Shown: one piece after another, positions 1-5,960 of the stretch
How the letters are laid out: every line of letters starts with the position of its first letter
Position numbering within the stretch: the first letter of the stretch is position 1
DNA from: Azonexus sp.
Lineage (GTDB): Bacteria > Pseudomonadota > Gammaproteobacteria > Burkholderiales > Rhodocyclaceae
Reading direction: 5' to 3'
DNA: 11,911 nt
Assembly (NCBI GenBank): GCA_023150195.1
Contig: JAKLLI010000029.1
Location: 1-11,911 of the forward strand
The notes under the pieces: generated by a model
Database searches by the model: none
What the model was told of the DNA's origin: nothing
The model's input: only the letters and a program-made list of their open reading frames with translations
Translations under genes and position numbers: made by a program

Positions 1-19
1 TGCATCGCCCGACTTGTTT

Positions 20-113
20 TTATGAAGATCGGGCATTCTCTGATCGGAATAATGCTATGTCAATATCACCAAAGGCATAGATGGTACCGCCGAGAGCTGG
101 CGACTCGATTCGC
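20..113 (-). pseudogene. Possible out-of-frame continuation of the membrane protein gene
   Basis: Just after the stop of the minus-strand membrane protein gene, another frame stays open to a TAA at 22-20. It reads as a plausible peptide (ERIESPALGG, then TIYAFGDIDIALF, then RSENARSS). It has no ATG, GTG or TTG start of its own, so it could be a C-terminal extension lost by a one-base frameshift near 113-116, or the end of another gene. About 31 open codons is not statistically strong, so chance remains possible. A 6-bp inverted repeat (GCCCGA at 8-13, TCGGGC at 29-34) straddles the stop; it has no clean T-run and I do not call it a terminator. Nothing else is visible in the first 113 bases. 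Confidence 0.2.
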
Positions 114-674
114 TCAACTTGGCTTGGACATGGCGTTCAGGACACCGGCTTGTTTGAGCGTGCGCCAAGGATTCACAAACATCTTGATCAACATCGCAGC
201 AATCGCAAACCAGATTGCGCCCAGTCCCATCTGGAACAGCTCGCGCTTCCACGGAATTGCTGTCTCTAGGCCTGCCAACTGGAGAATGGTCGCCGCGCAC
301 ACCAGGCTGACCAGCGTCACTTGGAACCAACCATACATCGGCATCAGCCGACTGGTGTCGATGATCAATTCCTGGCGGGTGACCCGAAGGTGACCGGCCC
401 GCTTGAGCCAGCGAATTTCGTTATCGAGGAGATCGTACTTGGTCTGGAAGTCGATGACTTTGGGACGAACGGATGTCGTGGCCGTGAAGCCAAAGCGATA
501 GCGGAACATAGTTGGATTGCCTATCGCCATCTTGTCTAGTTTGGTTTTGGAAGCCGTGGCCAGCAACAGCTTGATCGAACCGGGGATGAAATACTCGTGA
601 TAGTCGCGCCCAGCTGCCCTTTGCTCCAAGGCCAGGTTGAGTTGAGCAGAATCGAATTGCGGGGTGTCGCTCAT
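114..674 (-). CDS. Hypothetical two-helix membrane protein of the prophage immunity region
   Basis: This encodes a 186-aa protein of no family I recognise. Residues 1 to about 110 look soluble and basic. Two hydrophobic stretches follow, at about 116-134 (around WFQVTLVSLVCAATILQLAG) and about 148-165 (around LGAIWFAIAAMLIKMF), so it is probably an inner-membrane protein with a cytoplasmic N-terminal domain. The ATG at 674 has a CGGAG ribosome-binding site 8-9 bases upstream. It starts 20 bases after the repressor stop, so the two genes are probably cotranscribed from the repressor promoter and expressed in the lysogen. Residues 20-28 (AAGRDYHEY) closely match the last nine residues of the repressor (VAGRDFHEH). 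Lysogenic conversion, superinfection exclusion or a signalling partner of the repressor are all possible; none is shown. The C-terminus may be altered by a frameshift. Confidence 0.75.
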   Translation of the reverse strand: MSDTPQFDSAQLNLALEQRAAGRDYHEYFIPGSIKLLLATASKTKLDKMAIGNPTMFRYRFGFTATTSVRPKVIDFQTKYDLLDNEIRWLKRAGHLRVTRQELIIDTSRLMPMYGWFQVTLVSLVCAATILQLAGLETAIPWKRELFQMGLGAIWFAIAAMLIKMFVNPWRTLKQAGVLNAMSKPS

Positions 675-694
675 GGCTTGGGGCTCCGTATCGC

Positions 695-1363
695 TCAGTG
701 TTCATGGAAGTCACGGCCAGCCACCTTGCTGAAGGTGCCGGTATTAATCTGGAGCGTCGAGGTCGAACCGCTGCCCCGTGTCAACGCAGCCACCTTGTCG
801 ATTGGCTTGCGGGCCTCGAAGTGGGCAGTGGCAGCGGTGAGCAGGTTACGCCGCTGGGCGCCGGGGTCTTGGGTCCACAACTGGCCGTTATAGAGTTCCA
901 GTGCCAATTCAGCATCAGAATCGGTCGGCGCGATTTCATCGAGAAACACCTTGATGTCTGGTTCCGCAGCTGCTTCCTGCAAGCGCCCGTCGCGAATCAG
1001 GAGCAGCAAGGCTTTTGCCGTGGTATTGCCATCGATCACCGCCGAGCGGGCGACTGCAATCTGTAGACGGATGGTGCGTAGCAGGTCGAGATCAATCCCG
1101 CTACCGCCCGTTACGGTGCCTTCACCGGTCAGCAGCCAATCTACCGAGATACCGAAGGTCGTCCGGATGGCATGCAGGAACTCGGTACCGGGTTTCTTCT
1201 GGCCGCGCACGACATCACTAACGAAGCCCGCCGAAACACCGAGTTGCCGGGCAAATTCGGATTGATTGAGGCCGGTGTGGGCAATTGCTTGTCCGACCCG
1301 AGTGGCGAATCCGTCCAATCCAGGCGGCGTTACCCCAGAAATATCTTGATTGAGAGTTCTCAT
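695..1363 (-). CDS. Phage-type HTH (XRE/CI-like) repressor
   Basis: This 222-aa protein has an XRE-type helix-turn-helix at about residues 21-78: LNQSEFARQLGVSAGFVSDV forms the helices, and the region ends in DWLLTGEG, a sequence typical of phage CI-like repressors. Residues 90-195 are helical and show no LexA/S24 peptidase signature, so RecA-type self-cleavage is not expected. The tail (200-222) changes character and ends in INTGTFSKVAGRDFHEH, part of which recurs in the next gene. No Shine-Dalgarno is visible before the ATG at 1363, so translation may be leaderless or weak, as for some phage repressors. It is divergent from the Ner-like gene, and the shared gap has two inverted repeats suited to autoregulation. 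Expected role: keep the early genes of a transposable phage silent. A chromosomal regulator that only resembles CI is less likely given the neighbours. Confidence 0.85.
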   Translation of the reverse strand: MRTLNQDISGVTPPGLDGFATRVGQAIAHTGLNQSEFARQLGVSAGFVSDVVRGQKKPGTEFLHAIRTTFGISVDWLLTGEGTVTGGSGIDLDLLRTIRLQIAVARSAVIDGNTTAKALLLLIRDGRLQEAAAEPDIKVFLDEIAPTDSDAELALELYNGQLWTQDPGAQRRNLLTAATAHFEARKPIDKVAALTRGSGSTSTLQINTGTFSKVAGRDFHEH

Positions 1364-1377
1364 TGAGCGTATATTTA

Positions 1378-1415
1378 TCGCTATAGCGAATTTCGTTGGC
1401 TATTGAGAGATAGCC
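1378..1415. promoter_or_regulatory. Paired operators in the divergent repressor/ner intergenic region
   Basis: A perfect 12-bp palindrome, TCGCTATAGCGA (1378-1389), is followed by GGCTAT-N6-ATAGCC (1398-1415). Both are built from the same half-site, GCTAT/ATAGC, giving four half-sites in 38 bp. The gap (1364-1433) is AT-rich compared with its surroundings and must hold both divergent promoters. The first palindrome lies 15-26 bp upstream of the repressor ATG, where its -10 would fall. These are the likely binding sites of the repressor and/or the Ner-like protein. Which protein binds which site cannot be read from sequence. Confidence 0.6.
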
Positions 1416-1433
1416 TACTCTCTGAAAGAAGGT

Positions 1434-1691
1434 ATGTCACCTCAACTGACCATGGATGCCGTCGAGATCAACTACCGCCTGCGCCGCCTGGGCAAGACTC
1501 AGGCGCAAATCGCCCGTGAGGTTGGGGTTTCTGGTGGCGTGGTGAGCAATGTGATTCACGGGCGCATTACCGCCTATGCGGTGGCTCAGCACATTGCCGG
1601 CCTGCTCGGTTTGCGGATCGAGGAACTCTGGCCTGAGCGCTACATCTTCAAGCCGCGTCAGCGGCAAAGCCACAAGGAGAATATGCCATGA
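1434..1691 (+). CDS. Ner/Nlp-type HTH transcriptional regulator
   Basis: This 85-aa protein carries one helix-turn-helix: residues 14-45, with LRRLGKTQAQIAREVGVSGG and then VVSNVIHG. The segment AQHIAGLLGLRIEELWPERY matches the conserved end of phage Mu Ner and bacterial Nlp/SfsB proteins, where the domain closes with a WPxRY-like sequence. The start at 1434 follows AAAGAAGG. In Mu-like phages Ner is the first early gene, divergent from the repressor, and it turns down both the repressor and early promoters; the same layout is seen here. The stop overlaps an ATG in ATGA (1688-1691), the usual coupling to the next early gene, and AAGGAG lies at 1675-1679/1680 in front of it. That next gene is lost, because its frame reads ATG AGT TGA at the junction with the IS21 element. 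Confidence 0.85.
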   Translation: MSPQLTMDAVEINYRLRRLGKTQAQIAREVGVSGGVVSNVIHGRITAYAVAQHIAGLLGLRIEELWPERYIFKPRQRQSHKENMP

Positions 1692-1732
1692 GTTGACCGC
1701 GATCAGTGCTGTAAAGATCGAGGCCACATGGC

Positions 1733-1770
1733 AAGAAGGGCTCAGGAGGTCGAGTCCAGAGCCCTTCTTT
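1733..1770. terminator. Strong hairpin upstream of istA, likely bidirectional terminator
   Basis: AAGAAGGGCTC (1733-1743) and GAGCCCTTCTT (1759-1769) form a perfect 11-bp stem with a 15-base loop. The stem is A-rich on the left and T-rich on the right, with one extra T at 1770. It would stop transcripts entering from ner and keep istA low. Terminators in front of a transposase are a known self-limiting feature of insertion sequences; that this one works is inferred. Confidence 0.6.
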
Positions 1771-1897
1771 GGAGATGTCATTCCGTACAGGTTGACGCGT
1801 TGATTCTCCTTGCCCTGCGTGCCGGCGTCAAGTGCCGGCCGGCCTCGTGCATGCCTCAATTTCAGGAACGTTGCCTCAAGACAACCAAGGAGATTTC

Positions 1898-3454
1898 ATG
1901 AAAACCCCCATCCCCGCTCAGCGCGACATTGTTCGCCTGATCGACAAGGGCTTGAGCAGCCGCGCCATCGGCCGCCAGCTCTCCATTTCCCACAATACGG
2001 TCGAGCTAATGCGTACCCGGCTGGCTGCTACCGGCCTGACACAAGCAGATTTGTCAGTGCTAGACGATGAAGCATTCGCGATTCGTCTCGGCACGGCCCG
2101 TAGCCCGAACCCTTCCGGCAAGATCATTCCCGATTGGGATGTGGTTCGCGAGGAATTGTCCCAACGGGACATGACCCTCAGCCTGATCTGGGAGGAATAT
2201 CGTCAGGCGAACCATGAACGTCTTGCAGATTGCCTGTGTTACTCCCAATTCCAGAAGCGCTACAAGGCTTGGCTGAAAACCCAACGGATGAGCATGCGGC
2301 AGTTCCACAAACCGGGCGACCAACTGTTTGTGGATTTCTGCGGCCGGACGATGCCGATCACCCATCCGGAAACTGGCGAGCAAACGCCGGCGCAAGTGTT
2401 CGTCGGCGTACTGGGTGGATCGTCGTACACGTTTGCCTATGCCGTGCCGAGCCAGAAAATTGCCGACTGGATTGCCTGCCATGTAAAGGCTTTCGAGTTC
2501 TTCGGCGGCGTGCCACAACAGGTGGTGCCGGATAACCTCAAATCGGCAGTAATCAAGCATACGCCGCAGGAGGTGATTACCAATGCGGCCTATGCCGACT
2601 GCGCCGAGCATTACGACTTGCTGATCAACCCGGCGCGCAGCCGCAAGCCCAAGGACAAATCACTGGCTGAGGTCGGTGTGCAGATCGTGCAGCGCTGGGT
2701 GTTGGCGCCGTTGCGCAAGCGGACTTTCTTCAGCGTCGAGGAACTCAATGTCGAAATCGCCAAGCGGATCGAGTTGCTGAACAACAAAATCAGCAAGAAA
2801 TACAAACAGAGTCGGACGCTACGCTTCAAGGAGCTGGACCTGCCTGCATTGCGCCCATTGCCCCTGCATCCCTATGAAAGCGTCGCCTGGAAGTACAAGG
2901 TGCGCGTGGCCGAGGACTATCACGTCGAATACGAGGGCAACTTTTACTCGGTGCCGTATCAGTACCGGATGCATCAGGTGGACTTGCGGGCAACCCGCAC
3001 CACACTGGAGGTGCTGCTGAATCGGGCGCGTATCACCAGCCATATCTTGCTGGCGTCGCCGGGGCGCCGGACCCTGGAGGATCACATGCCGATTCAGCAT
3101 TTGCGGCAGACGGAACAAGATCCCGACTCGCTGCTGGAATGGGCGGAGGGCATCGGCCCCAATGTACTGGCGTGGGTGCGTGGCAATCTGCAGCAACGCC
3201 GGGATTTTGCGAACGGCGTGAAGTCGGCGCGCAATTTACGGCGCTGGGCGCGGGAAGAACAAGCCCATGATCGGCTGGATGGGGCCTGTGCCTTTGCTTT
3301 AAAGATCGGCGTGCTGACGTTCAATCGATTGAAGTCGATCATTACCAATCGGAGCGATCTGCGCTTGCCAGTTGAACCGACTGCCTGGGTGCAAAAGCAT
3401 GGGAACCTGCGCGGCGCTGAATACTATGCACAGCAGGAAGGTATCTCATGCTGA
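1898..3454 (+). CDS. istA: IS21-family transposase IstA
   Basis: This 518-aa DDE transposase of the IS21 family catalyses cutting and joining of the element's ends. The ATG at 1898 is chosen over an in-frame ATG at 1832 because AAGGAG sits 5 bases upstream and the N-terminus MKTPIPAQRDIVRLIDKG is then typical of the family. An HTH occupies about residues 19-42 (LSSRAIGRQLSISHNTVELM). The catalytic core is intact: D146 (LFVDFCG), D212 (VVPDNLK) and E258 (SLAEVGVQIVQRW). The basic C-terminal part is full length for the family, with no stop or frameshift, so it is potentially active. Its stop overlaps the start of istB by 7 bases (ATGCTGA), implying coupled translation. Like MuA, it needs an AAA+ partner, here IstB. 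Confidence 0.96.
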   Translation: MKTPIPAQRDIVRLIDKGLSSRAIGRQLSISHNTVELMRTRLAATGLTQADLSVLDDEAFAIRLGTARSPNPSGKIIPDWDVVREELSQRDMTLSLIWEEYRQANHERLADCLCYSQFQKRYKAWLKTQRMSMRQFHKPGDQLFVDFCGRTMPITHPETGEQTPAQVFVGVLGGSSYTFAYAVPSQKIADWIACHVKAFEFFGGVPQQVVPDNLKSAVIKHTPQEVITNAAYADCAEHYDLLINPARSRKPKDKSLAEVGVQIVQRWVLAPLRKRTFFSVEELNVEIAKRIELLNNKISKKYKQSRTLRFKELDLPALRPLPLHPYESVAWKYKVRVAEDYHVEYEGNFYSVPYQYRMHQVDLRATRTTLEVLLNRARITSHILLASPGRRTLEDHMPIQHLRQTEQDPDSLLEWAEGIGPNVLAWVRGNLQQRRDFANGVKSARNLRRWAREEQAHDRLDGACAFALKIGVLTFNRLKSIITNRSDLRLPVEPTAWVQKHGNLRGAEYYAQQEGISC

Positions 3455-4188
3455 ACCAGCACACCATGGCCCAGCTTCAAGCGCTCGGCTTGCAAGGGAT
3501 GTTACGGGCATTGAATCGTCAGCTCGATGATCCGGCGACTCAGAAACTCAATTTCGATGAGCGCTTTGCGTTGTTGCTCGATGCGGAAACCAGTGATCGG
3601 GAGGGGAGGAAAGTCGAGCGGCTGTTGAAGGCCGCCAAAATGCGTCAGGCCAATGCTTGTCTGGAAGATATCGATTACCGGGCAACACGGGGAATTGATC
3701 CAGCGCTTGTCGCCAGCCTGGGGGCTTGCGCCTGGATTACTCGGCGGCAGAATCTGGTGCTGAGCGGATTCACGGGCACGGGGAAATCTTGGCTGGCCTG
3801 TGCGTTTGGCAAGCAGGCATGCCGATCTGGATATTCCGTTTACTTCACGACGGCGACGCAGCTTTACGAGAATCTGATTGCCGCGCAGGCCGATGGCAGT
3901 TTGTCGAAACTGCGCCGGCAACTCGTGAAAACGCAACTGTTGATTATTGATGACTTCGGGATTGGCGGGATTGATGTTCACCTCGGGCCGATCTTGCTCG
4001 ACATCATCGATCAGCAGTCGATGCAGGGATCGTTGTTGATCACCAGCCAGTTTCCGCCGGAGAAATGGTATGACCTGTTCAACGATCCGACCGTGGCCGA
4101 TGCCATTCTGGATCGGATCGTGCATCGGGCGCATTTCATGGAATTGAAAGGAGAGTCGATGCGGAAGGTGCGGGGGAAGAAAACCTGA
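3448..4188 (+). CDS. istB: IS21-family helper ATPase IstB
   Basis: This 246-aa AAA+ ATPase assists IstA in strand transfer and target choice, comparable in role to MuB. Walker A is GFTGTGKS at residues 107-114, Walker B is LLIIDDFG at 164-171, and a sensor-1-like stretch, SLLITSQ, is at 195-201. The DnaC/IstB-type C-terminus ends in [20 protein letters not shown], the arginine- and histidine-bearing box of the family. The start overlaps the istA stop and is preceded by AGGAAGG inside istA. Length is normal and the frame intact. The stop lies about 130 bp before the inferred right end; that noncoding stretch carries repeated sites. Confidence 0.96.
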   Translation: MLNQHTMAQLQALGLQGMLRALNRQLDDPATQKLNFDERFALLLDAETSDREGRKVERLLKAAKMRQANACLEDIDYRATRGIDPALVASLGACAWITRRQNLVLSGFTGTGKSWLACAFGKQACRSGYSVYFTTATQLYENLIAAQADGSLSKLRRQLVKTQLLIIDDFGIGGIDVHLGPILLDIIDQQSMQGSLLITSQFPPEKWYDLFNDPTVADAILDRIVHRAHFMELKGESMRKVRGKKT

Positions 4189-4224
4189 TCTCGGTAACCT
4201 CAGATTGCCACCTCGTTTCGGCGG

Positions 4225-4300
4225 GGTGGTCAACAAGTCGATATCGGTGGTCGGGTCCAGTGAGATTGCCTGGTCAGGTCGGATGCGTTTGGGTGGTCAA
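4225..4300 (+). repeat. Four TGGTC-type repeats at the IS21 right end
   Basis: GGTGGTC occurs at 4225-4231, 4246-4252 and 4292-4298, with a variant CCTGGTC at 4269-4275. The spacings are 21, 23 and 23 bp, about two helical turns, so the sites face the same side of the DNA. The first and last read GGTGGTCAAC. IS21-family elements carry multiple repeated sites near their ends that are thought to bind transposase, and this array fits that. The left end shows only one clear inverse copy (GTTGACC, 1692-1698). Confidence 0.6.
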
Positions 4301-4318
4301 CTGGAGGGAGATTTCGCA

Positions 4319-4616
4319 CTTGGTGGTGACGATGGCCGAGGACGGCCAGGTGGCCTTGGACAAATTGGCCGGGGAAACTTACGACCTGATCCTGATGGAT
4401 ATGCAGATGCCAACGATGGATGGTCTGGAAGCGACCCGCCGCATCCGCCAACTGCCGGGCGGCGCGACGGTGCCGATTGTGGCGATGACGGCCAATGCCT
4501 TTGCTGAGGACAAACAGCAGTGTTTTGATGCCGGCATGAACGACTTCATGGCCAAGCCCTTCGAGCCCGAGGCTTTGTTCGCCATCGTGCTCAAGTGGCT
4601 GAAACGCGGCGTTTGA
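4319..4616 (+). pseudogene. 3' remnant of a response-receiver domain (probably hybrid histidine kinase)
   Basis: From the codon at 4320 (Leu) the frame reads [16 protein letters not shown] and continues through a receiver domain to a TGA at 4614-4616. The phosphoacceptor Asp is in LILMDMQMP (codon 4398-4400), the conserved Thr in VAMTANAF and the Lys in MAKPFEP. The first strand, its paired acidic residues and helix 1 are missing, because the sequence to the left is the IS21 end. A receiver at the very C-terminus with the MDMQMPxMDG pattern is typical of hybrid sensor kinases of the BarA/EvgS kind, so the lost part was probably a kinase; a simple response regulator is possible. The frame upstream of 4319 is open by chance back to an ATG at 4260 but is IS sequence. 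The fragment cannot fold as a normal receiver. Confidence 0.8.
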
Positions 4617-4630
4617 CGGCGTCTGCGGTC

Positions 4631-4652
4631 AACCGGCTGAGAAGCGGGTTTT
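4631..4652 (+). terminator. Candidate rho-independent terminator after the receiver remnant
   Basis: AACCGGCT (4631-4638) pairs with AGCGGGTT (4643-4650), with one mismatch and a GAGA loop, and runs into TTTT at 4649-4652. It lies 15 bases after the stop of the receiver fragment and probably ended the original kinase gene. The T-run is short and partly inside the stem, so efficiency is uncertain. Confidence 0.4.
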
Positions 4653-4670
4653 CTGCGCGCTTGCTTGATC

Positions 4671-4694
4671 GCTGAGTCGCTGAGTCGCTGAGTC
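4671..4694. repeat. Tandem 8-bp repeat, three copies of GCTGAGTC
   Basis: Three exact head-to-tail copies of GCTGAGTC lie between two convergent genes (the receiver remnant and the 414-aa gene), 10 bp from the latter's stop. Being noncoding, copy number could change by slippage without affecting a protein. No function is apparent. Confidence 0.85.
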
Positions 4695-4704
4695 GCGGTA
4701 TCGT

Positions 4705-5949
4705 TCAGTCATTGTCACGGCCCTTCCAGCTGGCCACGCAGTTGGCCCGGAAGTAGCGCAGCGCGCGGGCCATGTGGCTGTCCGGCATTTGCGGGTCGTT
4801 GTCGGCCAGATGCGTTTCGGCATCCGGGCGCAGATCTTCCAGCCAGAAACTTTTCAGGTCTTCGCGTTGCTCGAAAGGGGCATGGGCATCGATGTAATCG
4901 AGCACGGCCTTGCTGTCGAAGCCCTGGGTGCGGAAGCTGGCGATGATGGCACGGGCTTCACGCAGCAGGGCGCTGGCCTTGGGCGCCTGGCCGGTGGCCA
5001 GCCTCAGGAAGAGGGTGGCGAGCACCGCCGGATCGTCGCCATTGCCCTTGGTGACGCGCACCCATTCCTTGGCCACCAGCTTGTCGTAGGCGACCACATC
5101 GGCCTCGACAAATTCGCTCAGGCAAAAACCGAGCTGGTCGGCCGCGTTGAGCAGTTCATCGGCAGAGCGCGTGCTGTCCTGCAGTTGTGGCAGCACGGTG
5201 GTGATGAAGTCCTGCATGGCGGCGTCCGCCATCTTGGCAAAGGCCTCCGGCGCTTCGTGGAGCACGGGGGCCAGTGCTGCGGTCGACGCACGAAAAGTCT
5301 TTTTTCTCAGGCGCTCAACCTGCTGGATGAACTGGCTGCGGGTCGGCAAGGCCAGCACCTTGGGGGCGGTGAGCAGGACCAGCATGGCGGAGCGGATGAC
5401 TTCTTCCGCGCTGTAGTCGGCCGTGTCATCGGCGGTGGCTTCGAACTGACGGGCCAGCCAGCGGGCAAAGTCGATCTGCATCTGGTTGGCCTGCGCCTGC
5501 CGCAATAATTCGCGGTAGCTGGCAAGCGCCAGCGGGAAGGCAAAGCTGCGTTCGTTGACGAAAATTTTCTGTTCGGCGGGGTCGACCCGGCGCGAGTAAA
5601 GGCCGCTATCTGCGGGCAAGGCGTGCAGGCGCTTGAGCATTTCCGAGCCGCCGCGCGAATGCGAGAGCAGGGTGTTGTCGCGCAGGGAGCAGGCAGCCCG
5701 GTGCAGATCGCCATTGCTGGCGTCTTCCAGATAGAGGCTCATCAGGTTGACCATGCGCGCGATGGCGGTTTCCAGATCGGTGCGCAGGTAGGCCGTGCCG
5801 AAATGGTCGGCAATCTGCACGATGCCCTTGGGGGCATCGGCTTCGATGCGGATCAGGTCAGCCGGCGTCAGGATGCCCTGCGCCAGGCCATAGGTGAGGG
5901 CTTTTTCAAAGTAGGGGCGGTCGTCAACCCGGGTGACAGCGGTGTTCAC
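4705..5949 (-). CDS. Uncharacterised protein, last gene of the J-domain operon
   Basis: This 414-aa protein is not one I recognise. It looks soluble and almost wholly alpha-helical, with no signal peptide, membrane segment or obvious catalytic motif. A conserved-looking patch (SHSRGGSEMLKRLHALP) lies near residue 96. It starts with GTG at 5949, supported by an excellent GGAGG seven bases upstream that overlaps the stop of the previous gene (TAAGGAGG), so translation is probably coupled. It is the last gene of the operon dnaJ-like, 190 aa, 254 aa, 414 aa. Sharing an operon with a J-domain protein suggests a role with Hsp70 or a client of it, but this is guilt by association. Downstream lie the tandem repeat and the convergent receiver remnant. 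Confidence 0.85.
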   Translation of the reverse strand: MNTAVTRVDDRPYFEKALTYGLAQGILTPADLIRIEADAPKGIVQIADHFGTAYLRTDLETAIARMVNLMSLYLEDASNGDLHRAACSLRDNTLLSHSRGGSEMLKRLHALPADSGLYSRRVDPAEQKIFVNERSFAFPLALASYRELLRQAQANQMQIDFARWLARQFEATADDTADYSAEEVIRSAMLVLLTAPKVLALPTRSQFIQQVERLRKKTFRASTAALAPVLHEAPEAFAKMADAAMQDFITTVLPQLQDSTRSADELLNAADQLGFCLSEFVEADVVAYDKLVAKEWVRVTKGNGDDPAVLATLFLRLATGQAPKASALLREARAIIASFRTQGFDSKAVLDYIDAHAPFEQREDLKSFWLEDLRPDAETHLADNDPQMPDSHMARALRYFRANCVASWKGRDND

Positions 5950-5960
5950 GGTCGACCTCC

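Larger units (their letters stand above)
1692..4318 (+). mobile_element. IS21-family insertion sequence (istA-istB)
   Basis: The element is about 2.6 kb, within the usual IS21-family size, and contains overlapping istA and istB. The right end is placed at the CA of position 4318. Read in reverse it starts TGCGAAATCTCCC, compatible with the TG start of IS21 ends, and from 4319 the sequence turns into an in-frame receiver domain. The left end is less sure. GTTGACC at 1692-1698 is the inverse of the GGTCAAC repeats at the right end, and the early phage frame breaks here. I find no good terminal inverted repeat and no target duplication: the left flank ends in CCATGA and the right flank starts CTTGG. 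The flanks are unrelated genes, so the copy probably took part in a deletion or recombination. The noncoding stretch 1692-1897 holds a hairpin and istA upstream signals. Confidence 0.75.

Noticed and set aside
8..34. GCCCGA...TCGGGC hairpin as terminator
   Set aside because: Only a 6-bp stem, a 16-base loop and no T-run in either direction.
1832..1897. Upstream in-frame start for istA at 1832
   Set aside because: No ribosome site is seen, the added residues do not look like the IstA family, and AAGGAG precedes the ATG at 1898.
3502..4236. A 244-codon open frame on the minus strand over istB
   Set aside because: It is antisense to an intact istB with Walker motifs; no recognisable domain.
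4260..4319. ATG at 4260 as start of a small response regulator
   Set aside because: The residues before 4319 come from the IS21 right end and lack the first strand and acidic pair of a receiver, so this is a chance open frame fused to a remnant.
4774..5508. A 244-codon open frame on the plus strand
   Set aside because: It is antisense to the 414-aa gene, which has a strong ribosome site; composition is low-complexity Gly/His/Gln.
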